DNA of 64,000 nt from Pseudomonas sp. MAG733B (lineage in GTDB: Bacteria > Pseudomonadota > Gammaproteobacteria > Pseudomonadales > Pseudomonadaceae), in contig NZ_CP145732.1 in the NCBI RefSeq assembly GCF_036884845.1, forward strand, positions 682,001-746,000. The letters are read 5' to 3'. Position numbers and translations under genes: made by a program. Below the pieces are notes generated by a model. That model saw only the letters and a program-made list of their open reading frames with translations. It was not told the origin of the DNA and did not search any database. This document shows, in pieces, positions 8,382 to 17,268 of this stretch. Each line of letters begins with the position of its first letter. The first letter of the stretch is position 1.

Positions 8382-10094
8382 ATGTCCCTCCCTCTGCATT
8401 TCCTCCGTCCGGCCGCCCAGGGTTTCGCCGCCGGGTTGCTGCTGGCCATTGCCGGTTGCGGAGTTTCGTCGAAACCCGAGTCTGCAGCGGTGCCGCCACC
8501 GGCCCAGCCTGAGTTGAAAACCGAAGCGTTGGTGCAGCACGAGATGGTCGCGGCCGATGCAACGATGGCCAAGCGCAGCGTGCGTGCGGCGCCCGTCGCC
8601 AGTTCGGCGCCGATGCCTGCCGGTGAGTTTTATCCACAGGGCTATCGCGATGAACAGCGAGAGCAGTATCAGACGCTGGCAGATAACCCGATCCACAGCG
8701 TTGCCGAAACGCCGGTCTCGACCTTCAGCGCTGACGTCGACACTGGCGCTTACGCGAACGTCCGCCGCTTGCTCAATCAGGGGCGTTTGCCACCGGAAGG
8801 CGCGGTGCGGCTGGAGGAAATGGTCAATTACTTCCCTTATGACTACGCCTTGCCGACTGATGGCTCGCCCTTCGGCGTGACCACCGAATTGGCAGCGTCG
8901 CCGTGGAATCCGCATACCCGCTTGCTGCGCATCGGTATCAAAGCGTCGGACCGTGCAGTCGCGGAACTGGCCCCGGCGAACCTGGTGTTCCTGGTAGACG
9001 TGTCCGGTTCGATGGATCGCCGCGAAGGTCTGCCGCTGGTGAAAAGCACGCTGAAATTACTGGTCGATCAATTGCGTGAGCAGGACCGGGTGTCGCTGGT
9101 GGTCTACGCCGGCGAGTCGCGCGTGGTGTTGGAGCCGACTTCCGGACGGGAAAAGGCGAAGATTCGTACAGCCATCGACCAATTGACCGCAGGCGGCTCC
9201 ACCGCCGGGGCATCGGGTATCGAACTGGCTTATCAACAGGCGCAACAGGCGTTTATCCCCAACGGCATCAACCGTGTCCTGCTCGCCACGGACGGAGACT
9301 TCAACGTCGGCATCAGCGACTTCGACAGCCTCAAGCAAATGGCTGTGGATAAACGCAAGACCGGCGTTTCCCTGACCACCCTGGGTTTTGGTGTGGATAA
9401 CTACAATGAACACTTGATGGAACAACTGGCCGATGCCGGCGATGGCAACTACGCCTATATCGACAACCTGCGCGAGGCGCGCAAGGTGCTGGTGGATCAG
9501 CTCGGCTCGACCCTCGCCGTGGTAGCGAAAAATGTGAAGCTGCAAGTGGAGTTCAACCCGGCGCAGGTCAGTGAGTACCGCTTGCTCGGCTACGAAAACC
9601 GCGCGTTGAAGCGTGAGGATTTCAGCAACGACAAAGTCGATGCCGGCGAAATCGGTGCGGGACACACGGTGACGGCGCTGTACGAAATTGTCCCAGCGGG
9701 AGAGAAGGGTTGGTTGGAGCCGCTGCGCTACGGTAAATCGGGCGTCGCTGTGGCTGATAAAAACGGCGAGTTGGCGATGCTGCGTGTGCGTTATCAGTTA
9801 CCGGAAGGTGGGAATAGTCGCTTGATCGAACGCCGGATCGTCAACACTCCGATTGGCAAACCCAGCGACGATCTGCGCTTTGCGGCGGCGGTGGCGGCGT
9901 TCTCCCAGCAGCTCAAGGACGGGCGCTACACCGGCGAATTCAGCCTCAAAGACACCGAAGCGCTGGCCCGTGACGCACGGGGCGAAGATCGATTCGGTTT
10001 GCGCAGCGAGTTCGTGCAATTGGTGGAGCTGGCGCAAAGTCTGCGCACCACCACGGCATCCAATAGTCAGCCGCTCAAGGGAGGCTACAACTGA
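8382..10094 (+). CDS. VWA-domain lipoprotein (YfbK-like)
   Basis: 570 residues. The lipobox LAIAGC places the lipidated Cys at residue 26. Domains in order are: an N-terminal vWF-associated region (YRDEQREQYQ, then NPIHSVAETPVSTFSADVDTG), a VWA domain with an intact MIDAS (DVSGSMD near residue 205 and ATDGDFNVG near 303), and a C-terminal DUF3520-like region. It should be an outer-membrane or periplasmic metal-dependent adhesion or assembly protein. The ECF sigma factor starts directly behind its stop, and the anti-sigma-like gene follows, which suggests a shared signalling unit. Confidence 0.88.
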   Translation: MSLPLHFLRPAAQGFAAGLLLAIAGCGVSSKPESAAVPPPAQPELKTEALVQHEMVAADATMAKRSVRAAPVASSAPMPAGEFYPQGYRDEQREQYQTLADNPIHSVAETPVSTFSADVDTGAYANVRRLLNQGRLPPEGAVRLEEMVNYFPYDYALPTDGSPFGVTTELAASPWNPHTRLLRIGIKASDRAVAELAPANLVFLVDVSGSMDRREGLPLVKSTLKLLVDQLREQDRVSLVVYAGESRVVLEPTSGREKAKIRTAIDQLTAGGSTAGASGIELAYQQAQQAFIPNGINRVLLATDGDFNVGISDFDSLKQMAVDKRKTGVSLTTLGFGVDNYNEHLMEQLADAGDGNYAYIDNLREARKVLVDQLGSTLAVVAKNVKLQVEFNPAQVSEYRLLGYENRALKREDFSNDKVDAGEIGAGHTVTALYEIVPAGEKGWLEPLRYGKSGVAVADKNGELAMLRVRYQLPEGGNSRLIERRIVNTPIGKPSDDLRFAAAVAAFSQQLKDGRYTGEFSLKDTEALARDARGEDRFGLRSEFVQLVELAQSLRTTTASNSQPLKGGYN

Positions 10095-10095
10095 T

Positions 10096-10662
10096 ATGTC
10101 AGCCGCTGAAGCGAGCGATGAATCACTACTGGCGCGCTATCGCTCGGGGGACGGGCCGGCGTTCGAGATTTTATACGCCCGTCACCGCCAGGGGCTCTAT
10201 CGCTTCCTGCTCGGCCTCAGTGGCAAGGCCGAGCTGGCGGAAGAGGTTTATCAGGACACCTGGCTGAGCTTGATCCGCAGCACCAGTCAGCCACAGGGCC
10301 GGGCGAATTTTCGTACGTGGCTGTACCAGATTGCCCGCAACCGCCTGATCGATCATTGGCGCAAACACGGAATCCACAATCCCTTGCACGACAGCTATGA
10401 CGAACAGGCCCACGCAGTGATCGACAATGCTGCTGATCCCGAGCAATTGCTGAGTCTGAGTCGCGACAGCCAACGCCTCGAAACCGCCCTGCAAAACCTG
10501 CCCGCCGACCAGCGTGAAGTGTTTCTATTACGGGCCCACGGCGAACTCGACCTGCCACAAATCGCCACCCTCACCGAAACCCCGCTGGAAACCGTCAAGA
10601 GCCGCTTGCGTTACGCCCAGCAAAAACTGCGTCGGCTGCTGGCCGAGGAGGTACTGACATGA
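10096..10662 (+). CDS. ECF-type RNA polymerase sigma factor
   Basis: 188 residues from ATG 10096, which immediately follows the VWA gene. Region 2 is clear (ARYRSGDGPAFEILYARHR and EEVYQDTWLSLIR), as is region 4 (LPADQREVFLLRAHGELDLP, then the helix-turn-helix TETPLETVKSRLRYAQQKLR). The stop overlaps the next start by 4 bases. A sigma factor translated with a membrane-anchored partner normally is held inactive by it; which promoters it serves cannot be read here. Confidence 0.9.
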   Translation: MSAAEASDESLLARYRSGDGPAFEILYARHRQGLYRFLLGLSGKAELAEEVYQDTWLSLIRSTSQPQGRANFRTWLYQIARNRLIDHWRKHGIHNPLHDSYDEQAHAVIDNAADPEQLLSLSRDSQRLETALQNLPADQREVFLLRAHGELDLPQIATLTETPLETVKSRLRYAQQKLRRLLAEEVLT

Positions 10663-11261
10663 CTGACGCTCGTCCTACGCCCGAAGACGAAATGGTGAAG
10701 CATTTTCGTGAACATGCGGCAGGTGAGCCGCCAGCCCATCTGGACTCATTCATCCTGGGCGCCGCACATCGTGAAGTTCCGGTGCGCCAACCGAGCCTGT
10801 GGCAACGCTGGGTGCAAGCTTGCCAGAAACCCCGTTGGCAAGTGGCGTTCGCCAGCCTGGTCGGCGTGGCCCTGATGTTGGCGCTGGTGCAGCGTTCGCC
10901 GGAACAAACGCCGACTTACGACTTCGCCCCTAAAGCCTCCGCGCCACAGGCCAAAAAGGAGTTCACAGAAGCTCCTGCGGCGGCTGCTCGTTCCTTGGCA
11001 GCCCCGGCACCTGTAGCGCCGATGGCCGACGTTGCTGCGCCCGCACAAAGCGAAGCCTTCAACTCGGAGTTGGCTGAAGAAGCCAAAATCAGCAAGCGCG
11101 CCGCTGCGCCGGTGAAGTCTCTGGATGATCAGCTACGCGAAGTGCTCCGCCTGCAAAAAACCGGGCACAAGCAAGCGGCCGATAAACTATTAGCCGACCT
11201 GCACAAACGCTTTCCCGACGAAAACCTCGCCGCTCGGCTCAAGGATTTGCGGAAAAACTGA
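10659..11261 (+). CDS. Single-pass membrane protein, probable anti-sigma factor
   Basis: 200 residues. A short N-terminal cytoplasmic part (about 1-50) is followed by one membrane helix (QVAFASLVGVALMLALV, about 64-80), then an Ala/Pro-rich linker and a C-terminal helical part (VLRLQKTGHKQAADKLLADL) like a single TPR unit. No zinc-binding anti-sigma His-Cys motif is visible. The function is inferred from topology and from 4-base coupling to the ECF sigma gene. Confidence 0.65.
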   Translation: MTDARPTPEDEMVKHFREHAAGEPPAHLDSFILGAAHREVPVRQPSLWQRWVQACQKPRWQVAFASLVGVALMLALVQRSPEQTPTYDFAPKASAPQAKKEFTEAPAAAARSLAAPAPVAPMADVAAPAQSEAFNSELAEEAKISKRAAAPVKSLDDQLREVLRLQKTGHKQAADKLLADLHKRFPDENLAARLKDLRKN

Positions 11262-11341
11262 TCGGCACAACGCTCGACGATTTGGCATCAAGGCCCGAAA
11301 GCGCGCACTATCGGGCCATAGTCGATGCGTTGGAGGATGCC

Positions 11342-11548
11342 GTGACAAAAAAAATCGACCGCATCGCCCAAATGCTCAACTGCCCGCAAAAGGGCGAGGA
11401 ACTGCGGCGAGCGGTTACCGAGAGTCGTAAGGATTTTCTGCTGAATCAGCCGGAAGAAACCGTGGGTGAAGACGACGACCTTGAAGAGGAATTCTTTGAG
11501 GACGACGAGGACGATGAATACGACGAGTTTGATTGGACGACAGAGTGA
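11342..11548 (+). CDS. Small protein with a very acidic C-terminus
   Basis: 68 residues if translation starts at GTG 11342, which has a strong GGAGG 7 bases upstream; a longer frame from TTG 11282 has no such site. The N-terminal half is basic and helical (TKKIDRIAQMLNCPQKG). From about residue 42 the chain is almost all Asp and Glu, ending in DEFDWTTE. I do not recognise the family. A terminator follows at once. It sits just before the Wadjet island but on the core-genome side. Confidence 0.75.
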   Translation: MTKKIDRIAQMLNCPQKGEELRRAVTESRKDFLLNQPEETVGEDDDLEEEFFEDDEDDEYDEFDWTTE

Positions 11549-11550
11549 GA

Positions 11551-11579
11551 AAAAAAACCGCCTTTGGCGGTTTTTTTGT
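11551..11579 (+). terminator. Intrinsic terminator
   Basis: AAACCGCC and GGCGGTTT form an 8-bp stem with loop TTT or TT, flanked by A-run and T-run (AAAAAAACCGCC, GGCGGTTTTTTT). It can work in both directions and insulates the Wadjet operon from the upstream gene. Confidence 0.85.
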
Positions 11580-11640
11580 TTAGTGCGTGACGGGTGCGTA
11601 GGATCGGATGACTGATTTTTACAGAGTTTTGGTAGTCCAT

Positions 11641-11678
11641 TTCCGAGATTGTTCGGAACCACTGCTCAAGCGGTGGTT
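11641..11678 (+). promoter_or_regulatory. Two abutting inverted repeats upstream of jetA
   Basis: TTCCGA-6-TCGGAA (11641-11658) is directly followed, with two bases shared, by AACCACTGC-TCAA-GCGGTGGTT (11657-11678; 9-bp arms with one G-T pair). They lie 50-87 bases before the jetA start, where an operator or leader hairpin would be expected. The role is inferred from position only. Confidence 0.4.
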
Positions 11679-11727
11679 TGGTTAAAGTTTGTAGTTACCA
11701 TGGGGCATCGCTTCCTGGGAGCCACCA

Positions 11728-13185
11728 ATGAAAGCCGAGAAAACCATTGCCACCTATCGTCGTTTGAGGACCTTGCCTCTATGGCGGCTTCTAGCATCGG
11801 ACCACGGTCCTCTGGTTTTGGGGTTGCTTCAGACTCTTCTCTATGAGAACGACCGTAGTCTGCCGGCCTCTATCTTTCACGAGCGTATTGAACGAGAGCT
11901 CGAAGAGCTACGGGCGCGAGGTGAAAAGCTCGCGACGGCACAGATCTATGTTGCGGGATGGTTGGCGGACGGGTATCTCGAGAGACGCTTTCCTCCGGGT
12001 GCTTCAGAGGAAGAGTACGAGCTGACTACGGCTGCTGTAGAGGCGGTTCGTTTTGTTTCAAACATGGAGCAGCCTTACTCGGCGGCAACTGAGAGCCGTT
12101 TGACGTTGGTTATTCAGGCGCTCGTTCATTTGGCCGAGGATACCGATCAGGATAAACACCGCCGTATCGATCGCTTATTAACTGAGCAGGCTCGTATCAG
12201 CAAAGAAATAGAAGCCATTCAGGATGGGACGATCCGAGTGCTTGCCGATGCATCAGCGGTGGAGCGAGCACGCGAAATTATCTCATTAGCTGATGGCCTG
12301 ACAGGAGACTTTCGCCGCGTCCGCGACCAGTTCGACCAGCTCAATCGAGGGTTGAGGGAGCGGATCATGGACAACGATGGAAATCGGGGGGACACACTTG
12401 GCGCTCTTTTCGCCGGGATAGACCTGATCGGTGAAAGTGAGGCGGGTAGAACATTTTCTGCGTTTTGGCGATTACTCACAGATCCTGAACAGGCGGCCAC
12501 TCTAGACCAAGCGCTGGATAGCGTGATGTCGAGGGAGTTTGTATCTCTTCTAGACGGTAAAGACCGGCGTTTTTTGCTTCGTATGACGCGTAATCTGCTG
12601 GAACAGGGAGGAACGGTCCACGAGGTCCTGCAAACCTTTGCTCGTAGCCTTCGGCACTTCGTACAAAGTCGTGAGTACCTTGAGCAGCGACGCCTGAACC
12701 AACTGCTCAAAGAGGCTCAACGTGCAGCTTTGGCATTGAAGGATGAGATCAAGGCCACAGAAGCATTGAACTACAGCCTGGATTTGACCAGTGCCAAAAT
12801 CTGGTCTTACTCCCAATGGGGACTCTACGACCCCTCTCTACAGGCTTTACCGGATCAAATGCATGAAGGCGATGCCGCGCCCATCGATTTAGAGTCTGTG
12901 GGAAATCTGGTGGCCCAATCGGAGATCGATTTCCGCACCTTAAAAGCTAATGTTCGTGAGGTACTAACCCTCAGAGCTCAGGCAACCATTGCAGAGGTCC
13001 TTGAGCTGTTTCCTGCTGAGCAGGGGTTAGGAAGCGTAATCGGGCTGCTGGCACTCGGCAGCCGTCACGGTTTCAGGGGCCAAAGCCACGAAATGGTGAA
13101 ATGGCTGGGGGGGGACAATCGGGCACGTGGTGCGCGCATACCCACTCTGATATTCACAAGGGAGCGAATTGATGAACTGGTCTGA
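11728..13185 (+). CDS. jetA: Wadjet JetA, DUF3375 (kleisin-like subunit)
   Basis: 485 residues. The start has TGGGAG upstream. The N-terminus (TIATYRRLRTLPLWRLLASD, then HGPLVLGLLQTL) is the DUF3375 winged-helix opening seen in type I Wadjet. The rest is mostly helical with long charged stretches (about 140-220 and 300-350), as expected for a MukF-like kleisin that links the SMC heads. It begins the four-gene operon jetABCD and overlaps jetB by 14 bases. Codon choice looks less GC-biased than in flanking core genes, in keeping with acquisition by transfer. Confidence 0.93.
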   Translation: MKAEKTIATYRRLRTLPLWRLLASDHGPLVLGLLQTLLYENDRSLPASIFHERIERELEELRARGEKLATAQIYVAGWLADGYLERRFPPGASEEEYELTTAAVEAVRFVSNMEQPYSAATESRLTLVIQALVHLAEDTDQDKHRRIDRLLTEQARISKEIEAIQDGTIRVLADASAVERAREIISLADGLTGDFRRVRDQFDQLNRGLRERIMDNDGNRGDTLGALFAGIDLIGESEAGRTFSAFWRLLTDPEQAATLDQALDSVMSREFVSLLDGKDRRFLLRMTRNLLEQGGTVHEVLQTFARSLRHFVQSREYLEQRRLNQLLKEAQRAALALKDEIKATEALNYSLDLTSAKIWSYSQWGLYDPSLQALPDQMHEGDAAPIDLESVGNLVAQSEIDFRTLKANVREVLTLRAQATIAEVLELFPAEQGLGSVIGLLALGSRHGFRGQSHEMVKWLGGDNRARGARIPTLIFTRERIDELV

Positions 13186-13897
13186 ACACTTCCCTCCAGG
13201 CTTGCCGGATTCTGAACCGGAAAGCGCGCGCCCCAACCCAGTTGAACACGAACAAGTAAATGCAAATGCATTGTTCGTTAACGACAGTGGTGAATTACCG
13301 CTTGATACTCGTCGTGCCTTAGTGCAACTGCTTGCGGGGCCTTCTTTGGATGGAAGACGGCACTCAAAGCTATGGCCGGTGCTGATTCGTGATGAGGCGG
13401 TGATTCGCCGTCGCCTCGCAGATTTGTTTCTGGAATTGGTCATTGATGTTGATCTGGAGGTGGCCTTTACCCGTCAGGCAGACACCGGAGACCTGGAGGT
13501 TCCCAGACTTCTTCGCCGTGCCCATTTGACCTTCATTGACTCCATTCTGTTGTTACATCTACGGCACTTGCTGACTCAGGCTGAAGCTCACGGGGAGCGG
13601 GCTGTTGTCTCGGTTGAAGAAATCGTCGAGTTTCTTCATTTGTATGAGCGAGCTGGCAGTACTGATCGTGCAGGCTTTACCAAGCGGATACACGCGTCTA
13701 TTGAGAAAATCAAAAAACACAGCATTCTGCAGAAAATCCGCCATGGCGCGGACCGATTCGAAATTTCTCCTACCCTGAAGCTGCTTTTTTCAGCAGAGGA
13801 AATACAGCTTCTTACAAGCCTGTACCAGCGAATGGCTGCGGGCGAGATGTCCATGGATCAGGACAACTTTACTCAAGATCAAGGAGCAGACGAATGA
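13172..13897 (+). CDS. jetB: Wadjet JetB, DUF4194 (KITE/MukE-like subunit)
   Basis: 241 residues from ATG 13172, with AAGGGAG upstream inside the end of jetA. After an acidic, flexible start, the DUF4194 core follows with RRALVQLLAGPSLDGRRHSK, the LRRAHLTFIDSILLLHLRH helix and winged-helix segments towards HSILQKIRHGADRFEISPTL. In Wadjet it is the MukE-like tandem winged-helix protein that binds the kleisin and the SMC. Its stop overlaps the jetC start by 4 bases. Confidence 0.93.
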   Translation: MNWSEHFPPGLPDSEPESARPNPVEHEQVNANALFVNDSGELPLDTRRALVQLLAGPSLDGRRHSKLWPVLIRDEAVIRRRLADLFLELVIDVDLEVAFTRQADTGDLEVPRLLRRAHLTFIDSILLLHLRHLLTQAEAHGERAVVSVEEIVEFLHLYERAGSTDRAGFTKRIHASIEKIKKHSILQKIRHGADRFEISPTLKLLFSAEEIQLLTSLYQRMAAGEMSMDQDNFTQDQGADE

Positions 13898-16800
13898 TTC
13901 CAGTTCCTCAAACCGGCCTATTGTTTGAACGAGAGCAGTTTCGTATGTCGCGGTTGCAGGTGTTCAACTGGGGCACATTTTCCGGCATCCATGACGTTCC
14001 TATCGCGGATCGTGGTTTTCTCTTTGTTGGTCGTTCCGGTGCAGGAAAATCGACATTGCTAGATGCGTTTTCAGCTTTGCTGGTTCCGCCTCAGTGGGTG
14101 GATTTCAATGCGGCCGCGCGCGAAGCGGAGAAGACCGGTCGGGACCGTAATCTGGTCAGCTACGTGCGGGGCGCCTGGGCGGAGCAGAAAGATGGCGAGT
14201 CCGGTGAAATCGCTACTCGCTATCTGCGCACGGGAACAACCTGGTCGGCTTTGGCGCTCACTTACCGCAACGAACTGGGCCAGAGAGTCGTGCTCGTTCG
14301 AATTTTCTGGATACGTGGCAATGCCAACGGTTTGACTGACGTCAGCCTTCAGTACCTGATTTTCGAGAGAGATTTCGATCTGCGTGAACTGGATGCGTTC
14401 GCACAATGGAATTTTGATGTACGCAAGCTGAATCAAGCATTCCCTGAGGCCTTCAGCCAAAACAAATTTCGGGCTTACTGCGAACGGTTTTGCCGGATTC
14501 TTGGGATAGAGAGCGAAATGGCGCTTCGCTTGCTCCATAAGACGCAATCGGCCAAAAATCTGGGAGATCTCAATACCTTCCTCCGTGATTTCATGCTCGA
14601 TAAACCCCCAACCTTTGAGGTAGCCGACCGGTTGGTGAGTGAATTCGCAGAGCTTAACGGTGCGCATCAGGCGGTGGTCACTGCTCGTGAGCAGGTCCAG
14701 ACCCTTGTTCCGGCGCGCGACATGCATGAGGGGATGCAAGCACTGCTGCTTGACCATAGTGGTCTTCAAGAGTTGCAGGCAGGAATCGACAGCTATCGAG
14801 AGACGCTGCGGTTTGACTTGTTAGAGAAACATATCGCGGAACTGCTCATTCAATCCGAAGGACAGCAAGGAGAGCGGGACCGTCGTAGAGCAATTCTCGG
14901 TAACCATACGACCGGGTTACATGATCTGGAGCGTCAGCACCGAGAAATGGGTGGGGACCAGATCGAGCAATGGAAGGCCGAAATTGCAGCGCTTGCAGAC
15001 CAGCGAGCCGAACGATTACGTAAGCGTGATCAGGCTAACGAGGCTTGCAAAAAGCTTGGCTGGAGCTTGCGGGAGACGCCTCAGGGATTTGCCGAGCAGG
15101 TAGGTGAAGCGCGGGAAGAAATTGAGCAATGGGAAAGTGGAAGCAATGATTGCCTGGAGCAGCAGGTTCGGCTTACCAGCGAAAAACAGCAGGCAGAAAC
15201 CGCATTCACGTCCACCGTGAAAGAGGTTGAGGCGCTTAGGCGTCAACCGTCCAACATCCCGGCGGAAATGTTGGAGCTGCGCAATGAGATTGCCTCAGCT
15301 ATTGGCCTGGCTGAAAACGCACTGCCTTTCGTCGGGGAGTTAATTGAAGTCAAAGCTGACGCTGGATCCTGGCAGGGCGCTATTGAACGGGTTTTGCGCG
15401 GTTTCGCACTGTCACTGCTAGTGGACGAACGACACTATGCTGCATTGTCGACGCACCTGAACAACACGCAGCTTGGGAAACGCCTGGTTTATTACCGCAC
15501 AGGGCGGGTGGAGTCGTTTCAATCCAAGCCCATCAGCAATGACTCGCTTGTCCTCAAGCTGAACGTCAAGGACGGGACGCAGGCGAACTGGCTGAAAAAC
15601 GAATTGCAGCAACGATTCAACTACAGCTGTGTTGATTCCGTGCAGATGTTTCGAAACGCGGAGCGAGCCCTCACGAAGGAAGGGCAAATCAAGCATAGTA
15701 AAACCCGACACGAAAAGGATGATCGCCGTAAAGTCGATGACCGTCGCAATTGGGTATTGGGCTTCAATAATCGCGACAAACTGGAGCTATTCGAACAACA
15801 GGCACGGCAGTTAGCCGACCACGCTGCCGAGCTCAGCCGTAAACTCAAAGTGCTTGTGGATCACGATAAGGCGCAGCGAGCTCGCGCCATGCATTGGCAG
15901 ACGCTGGTGAACTTACGTTGGCAGGAGATTGATGCCGCTGCGATTCTTGACCGAATCTCGACGTTGGAACGACAAATCAGGGATGTTCAGTCTGGGAATA
16001 CTGCTCTGCAACAAATCGGTGAGCAGATTGAATCGCTGAGAAAGCAAATTGAAAAGGCCAGCGAGTCGTTACGTGAAATCGAGGTGGCTGAGGCAGCAAC
16101 CAGCTTGCTGATTGCCACTCAGCAGAAAAAACTTCAGGACCTTCAAGTCGATGATTCTTTAATTGCACTGACGCCTGATCAACAGCGAGGTCTTGCAGAG
16201 CGTTACTCCAATCTGCCAGACACTGTCCGGCTTGAAAATCTCGATCGCCTGACCACTCTTCTTGAAAGAAGAATGCGCGATGAGATCGGGGACTTCAGAT
16301 TAAAAATTGATCAGCTCGCCAACGGTGTTGAGCAACATTTTGCCGAGTTCAAGCGCAGATGGCCTCTCGATGCAGGGGATCTGGACACTAGCTTGCTAAG
16401 TGCAGCAGATTTTTTCGCAAAACTGATTCGATTAGAAACCGATGGCCTGCCCGGCTATGAGCAGCATTTCTTCGACCTCCTGCGTAATCAAAGCCATCAG
16501 AATCTTGCAGCACTCTCTACCTATCTGAATGACGCCAGAAAGGCGATTCTGGAACGAATGGAGTTGGTGAATGAAAGTCTCAATCAAGTGCCATTCAACG
16601 AGAGCGCCAGCCAGAAAACGTATCTTCACATCGACGCCAATGATCGCCAGCTGCCTGCTGTCAGGGAGTTCAAGCAAGACATCCTGGAAGCCATGCGTCA
16701 CGCATGGTCGGATGATCGTGAATTTGCCGAATCGCGATTCATGACGTTACGTCGACTCGTAGACAAACTTTCCAGCCAGGAGCCTGACCAGAAACGATGG

Positions 16801-17268
16801 CGTGACGCGGTGCTGGATGTACGTCAACACGTTGAATTCATTGGCCGTGAAATGGATGAAGAGGGCACCGAGGTCGAAATCTATCGAAGTGGTGCAGGTA
16901 AATCGGGCGGGCAACGGCAGAAGCTCGCCACGACTTGTCTGGCCGCCGCTCTCAGATACCAATTGGGTGGTAACGAACACGGTGTTCCCATGTATGCGCC
17001 GGTTGTCCTCGACGAAGCATTCGATAAGGCGGACAACGAGTTCACAACGCTGGCGATGAACATATTTACCAATTTCGGTTTTCAAATGATTGTGGCGACC
17101 CCCCTAAAGTCCGTGATGACGTTGGAGCCCTTTATCGGCGGCGCTTGTTTTGTGGATATCAGCGACCGCCGAACCTCTGGTGTTTTGTTGATCGAATACG
17201 ACGATGATCGTCGCAGGCTCAAGTTGCCGGAGCATGCCAGGTATGAGGAAAACGTTGAAGACTCCTAA
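13894..17268 (+). CDS. jetC: Wadjet JetC, MukB-like SMC ATPase
   Basis: 1124 residues. The P-loop GRSGAGKS is at residues 46-53, the ABC signature region (GAGKSGGQRQK) near 1000 and the Walker B (VVLDEAFDKAD) near 1040, so both halves of the ATPase head are intact. Between them lie coiled-coil arms (about 280-450 and 640-780) around a hinge near 470-560 (ENALPFVGELIEVKADAG). This is the loop-extruding motor of Wadjet, related to MukB, which lets the complex sense small circular DNA. The frame is full length with no break. Confidence 0.95.
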   Translation: MIPVPQTGLLFEREQFRMSRLQVFNWGTFSGIHDVPIADRGFLFVGRSGAGKSTLLDAFSALLVPPQWVDFNAAAREAEKTGRDRNLVSYVRGAWAEQKDGESGEIATRYLRTGTTWSALALTYRNELGQRVVLVRIFWIRGNANGLTDVSLQYLIFERDFDLRELDAFAQWNFDVRKLNQAFPEAFSQNKFRAYCERFCRILGIESEMALRLLHKTQSAKNLGDLNTFLRDFMLDKPPTFEVADRLVSEFAELNGAHQAVVTAREQVQTLVPARDMHEGMQALLLDHSGLQELQAGIDSYRETLRFDLLEKHIAELLIQSEGQQGERDRRRAILGNHTTGLHDLERQHREMGGDQIEQWKAEIAALADQRAERLRKRDQANEACKKLGWSLRETPQGFAEQVGEAREEIEQWESGSNDCLEQQVRLTSEKQQAETAFTSTVKEVEALRRQPSNIPAEMLELRNEIASAIGLAENALPFVGELIEVKADAGSWQGAIERVLRGFALSLLVDERHYAALSTHLNNTQLGKRLVYYRTGRVESFQSKPISNDSLVLKLNVKDGTQANWLKNELQQRFNYSCVDSVQMFRNAERALTKEGQIKHSKTRHEKDDRRKVDDRRNWVLGFNNRDKLELFEQQARQLADHAAELSRKLKVLVDHDKAQRARAMHWQTLVNLRWQEIDAAAILDRISTLERQIRDVQSGNTALQQIGEQIESLRKQIEKASESLREIEVAEAATSLLIATQQKKLQDLQVDDSLIALTPDQQRGLAERYSNLPDTVRLENLDRLTTLLERRMRDEIGDFRLKIDQLANGVEQHFAEFKRRWPLDAGDLDTSLLSAADFFAKLIRLETDGLPGYEQHFFDLLRNQSHQNLAALSTYLNDARKAILERMELVNESLNQVPFNESASQKTYLHIDANDRQLPAVREFKQDILEAMRHAWSDDREFAESRFMTLRRLVDKLSSQEPDQKRWRDAVLDVRQHVEFIGREMDEEGTEVEIYRSGAGKSGGQRQKLATTCLAAALRYQLGGNEHGVPMYAPVVLDEAFDKADNEFTTLAMNIFTNFGFQMIVATPLKSVMTLEPFIGGACFVDISDRRTSGVLLIEYDDDRRRLKLPEHARYEENVEDS

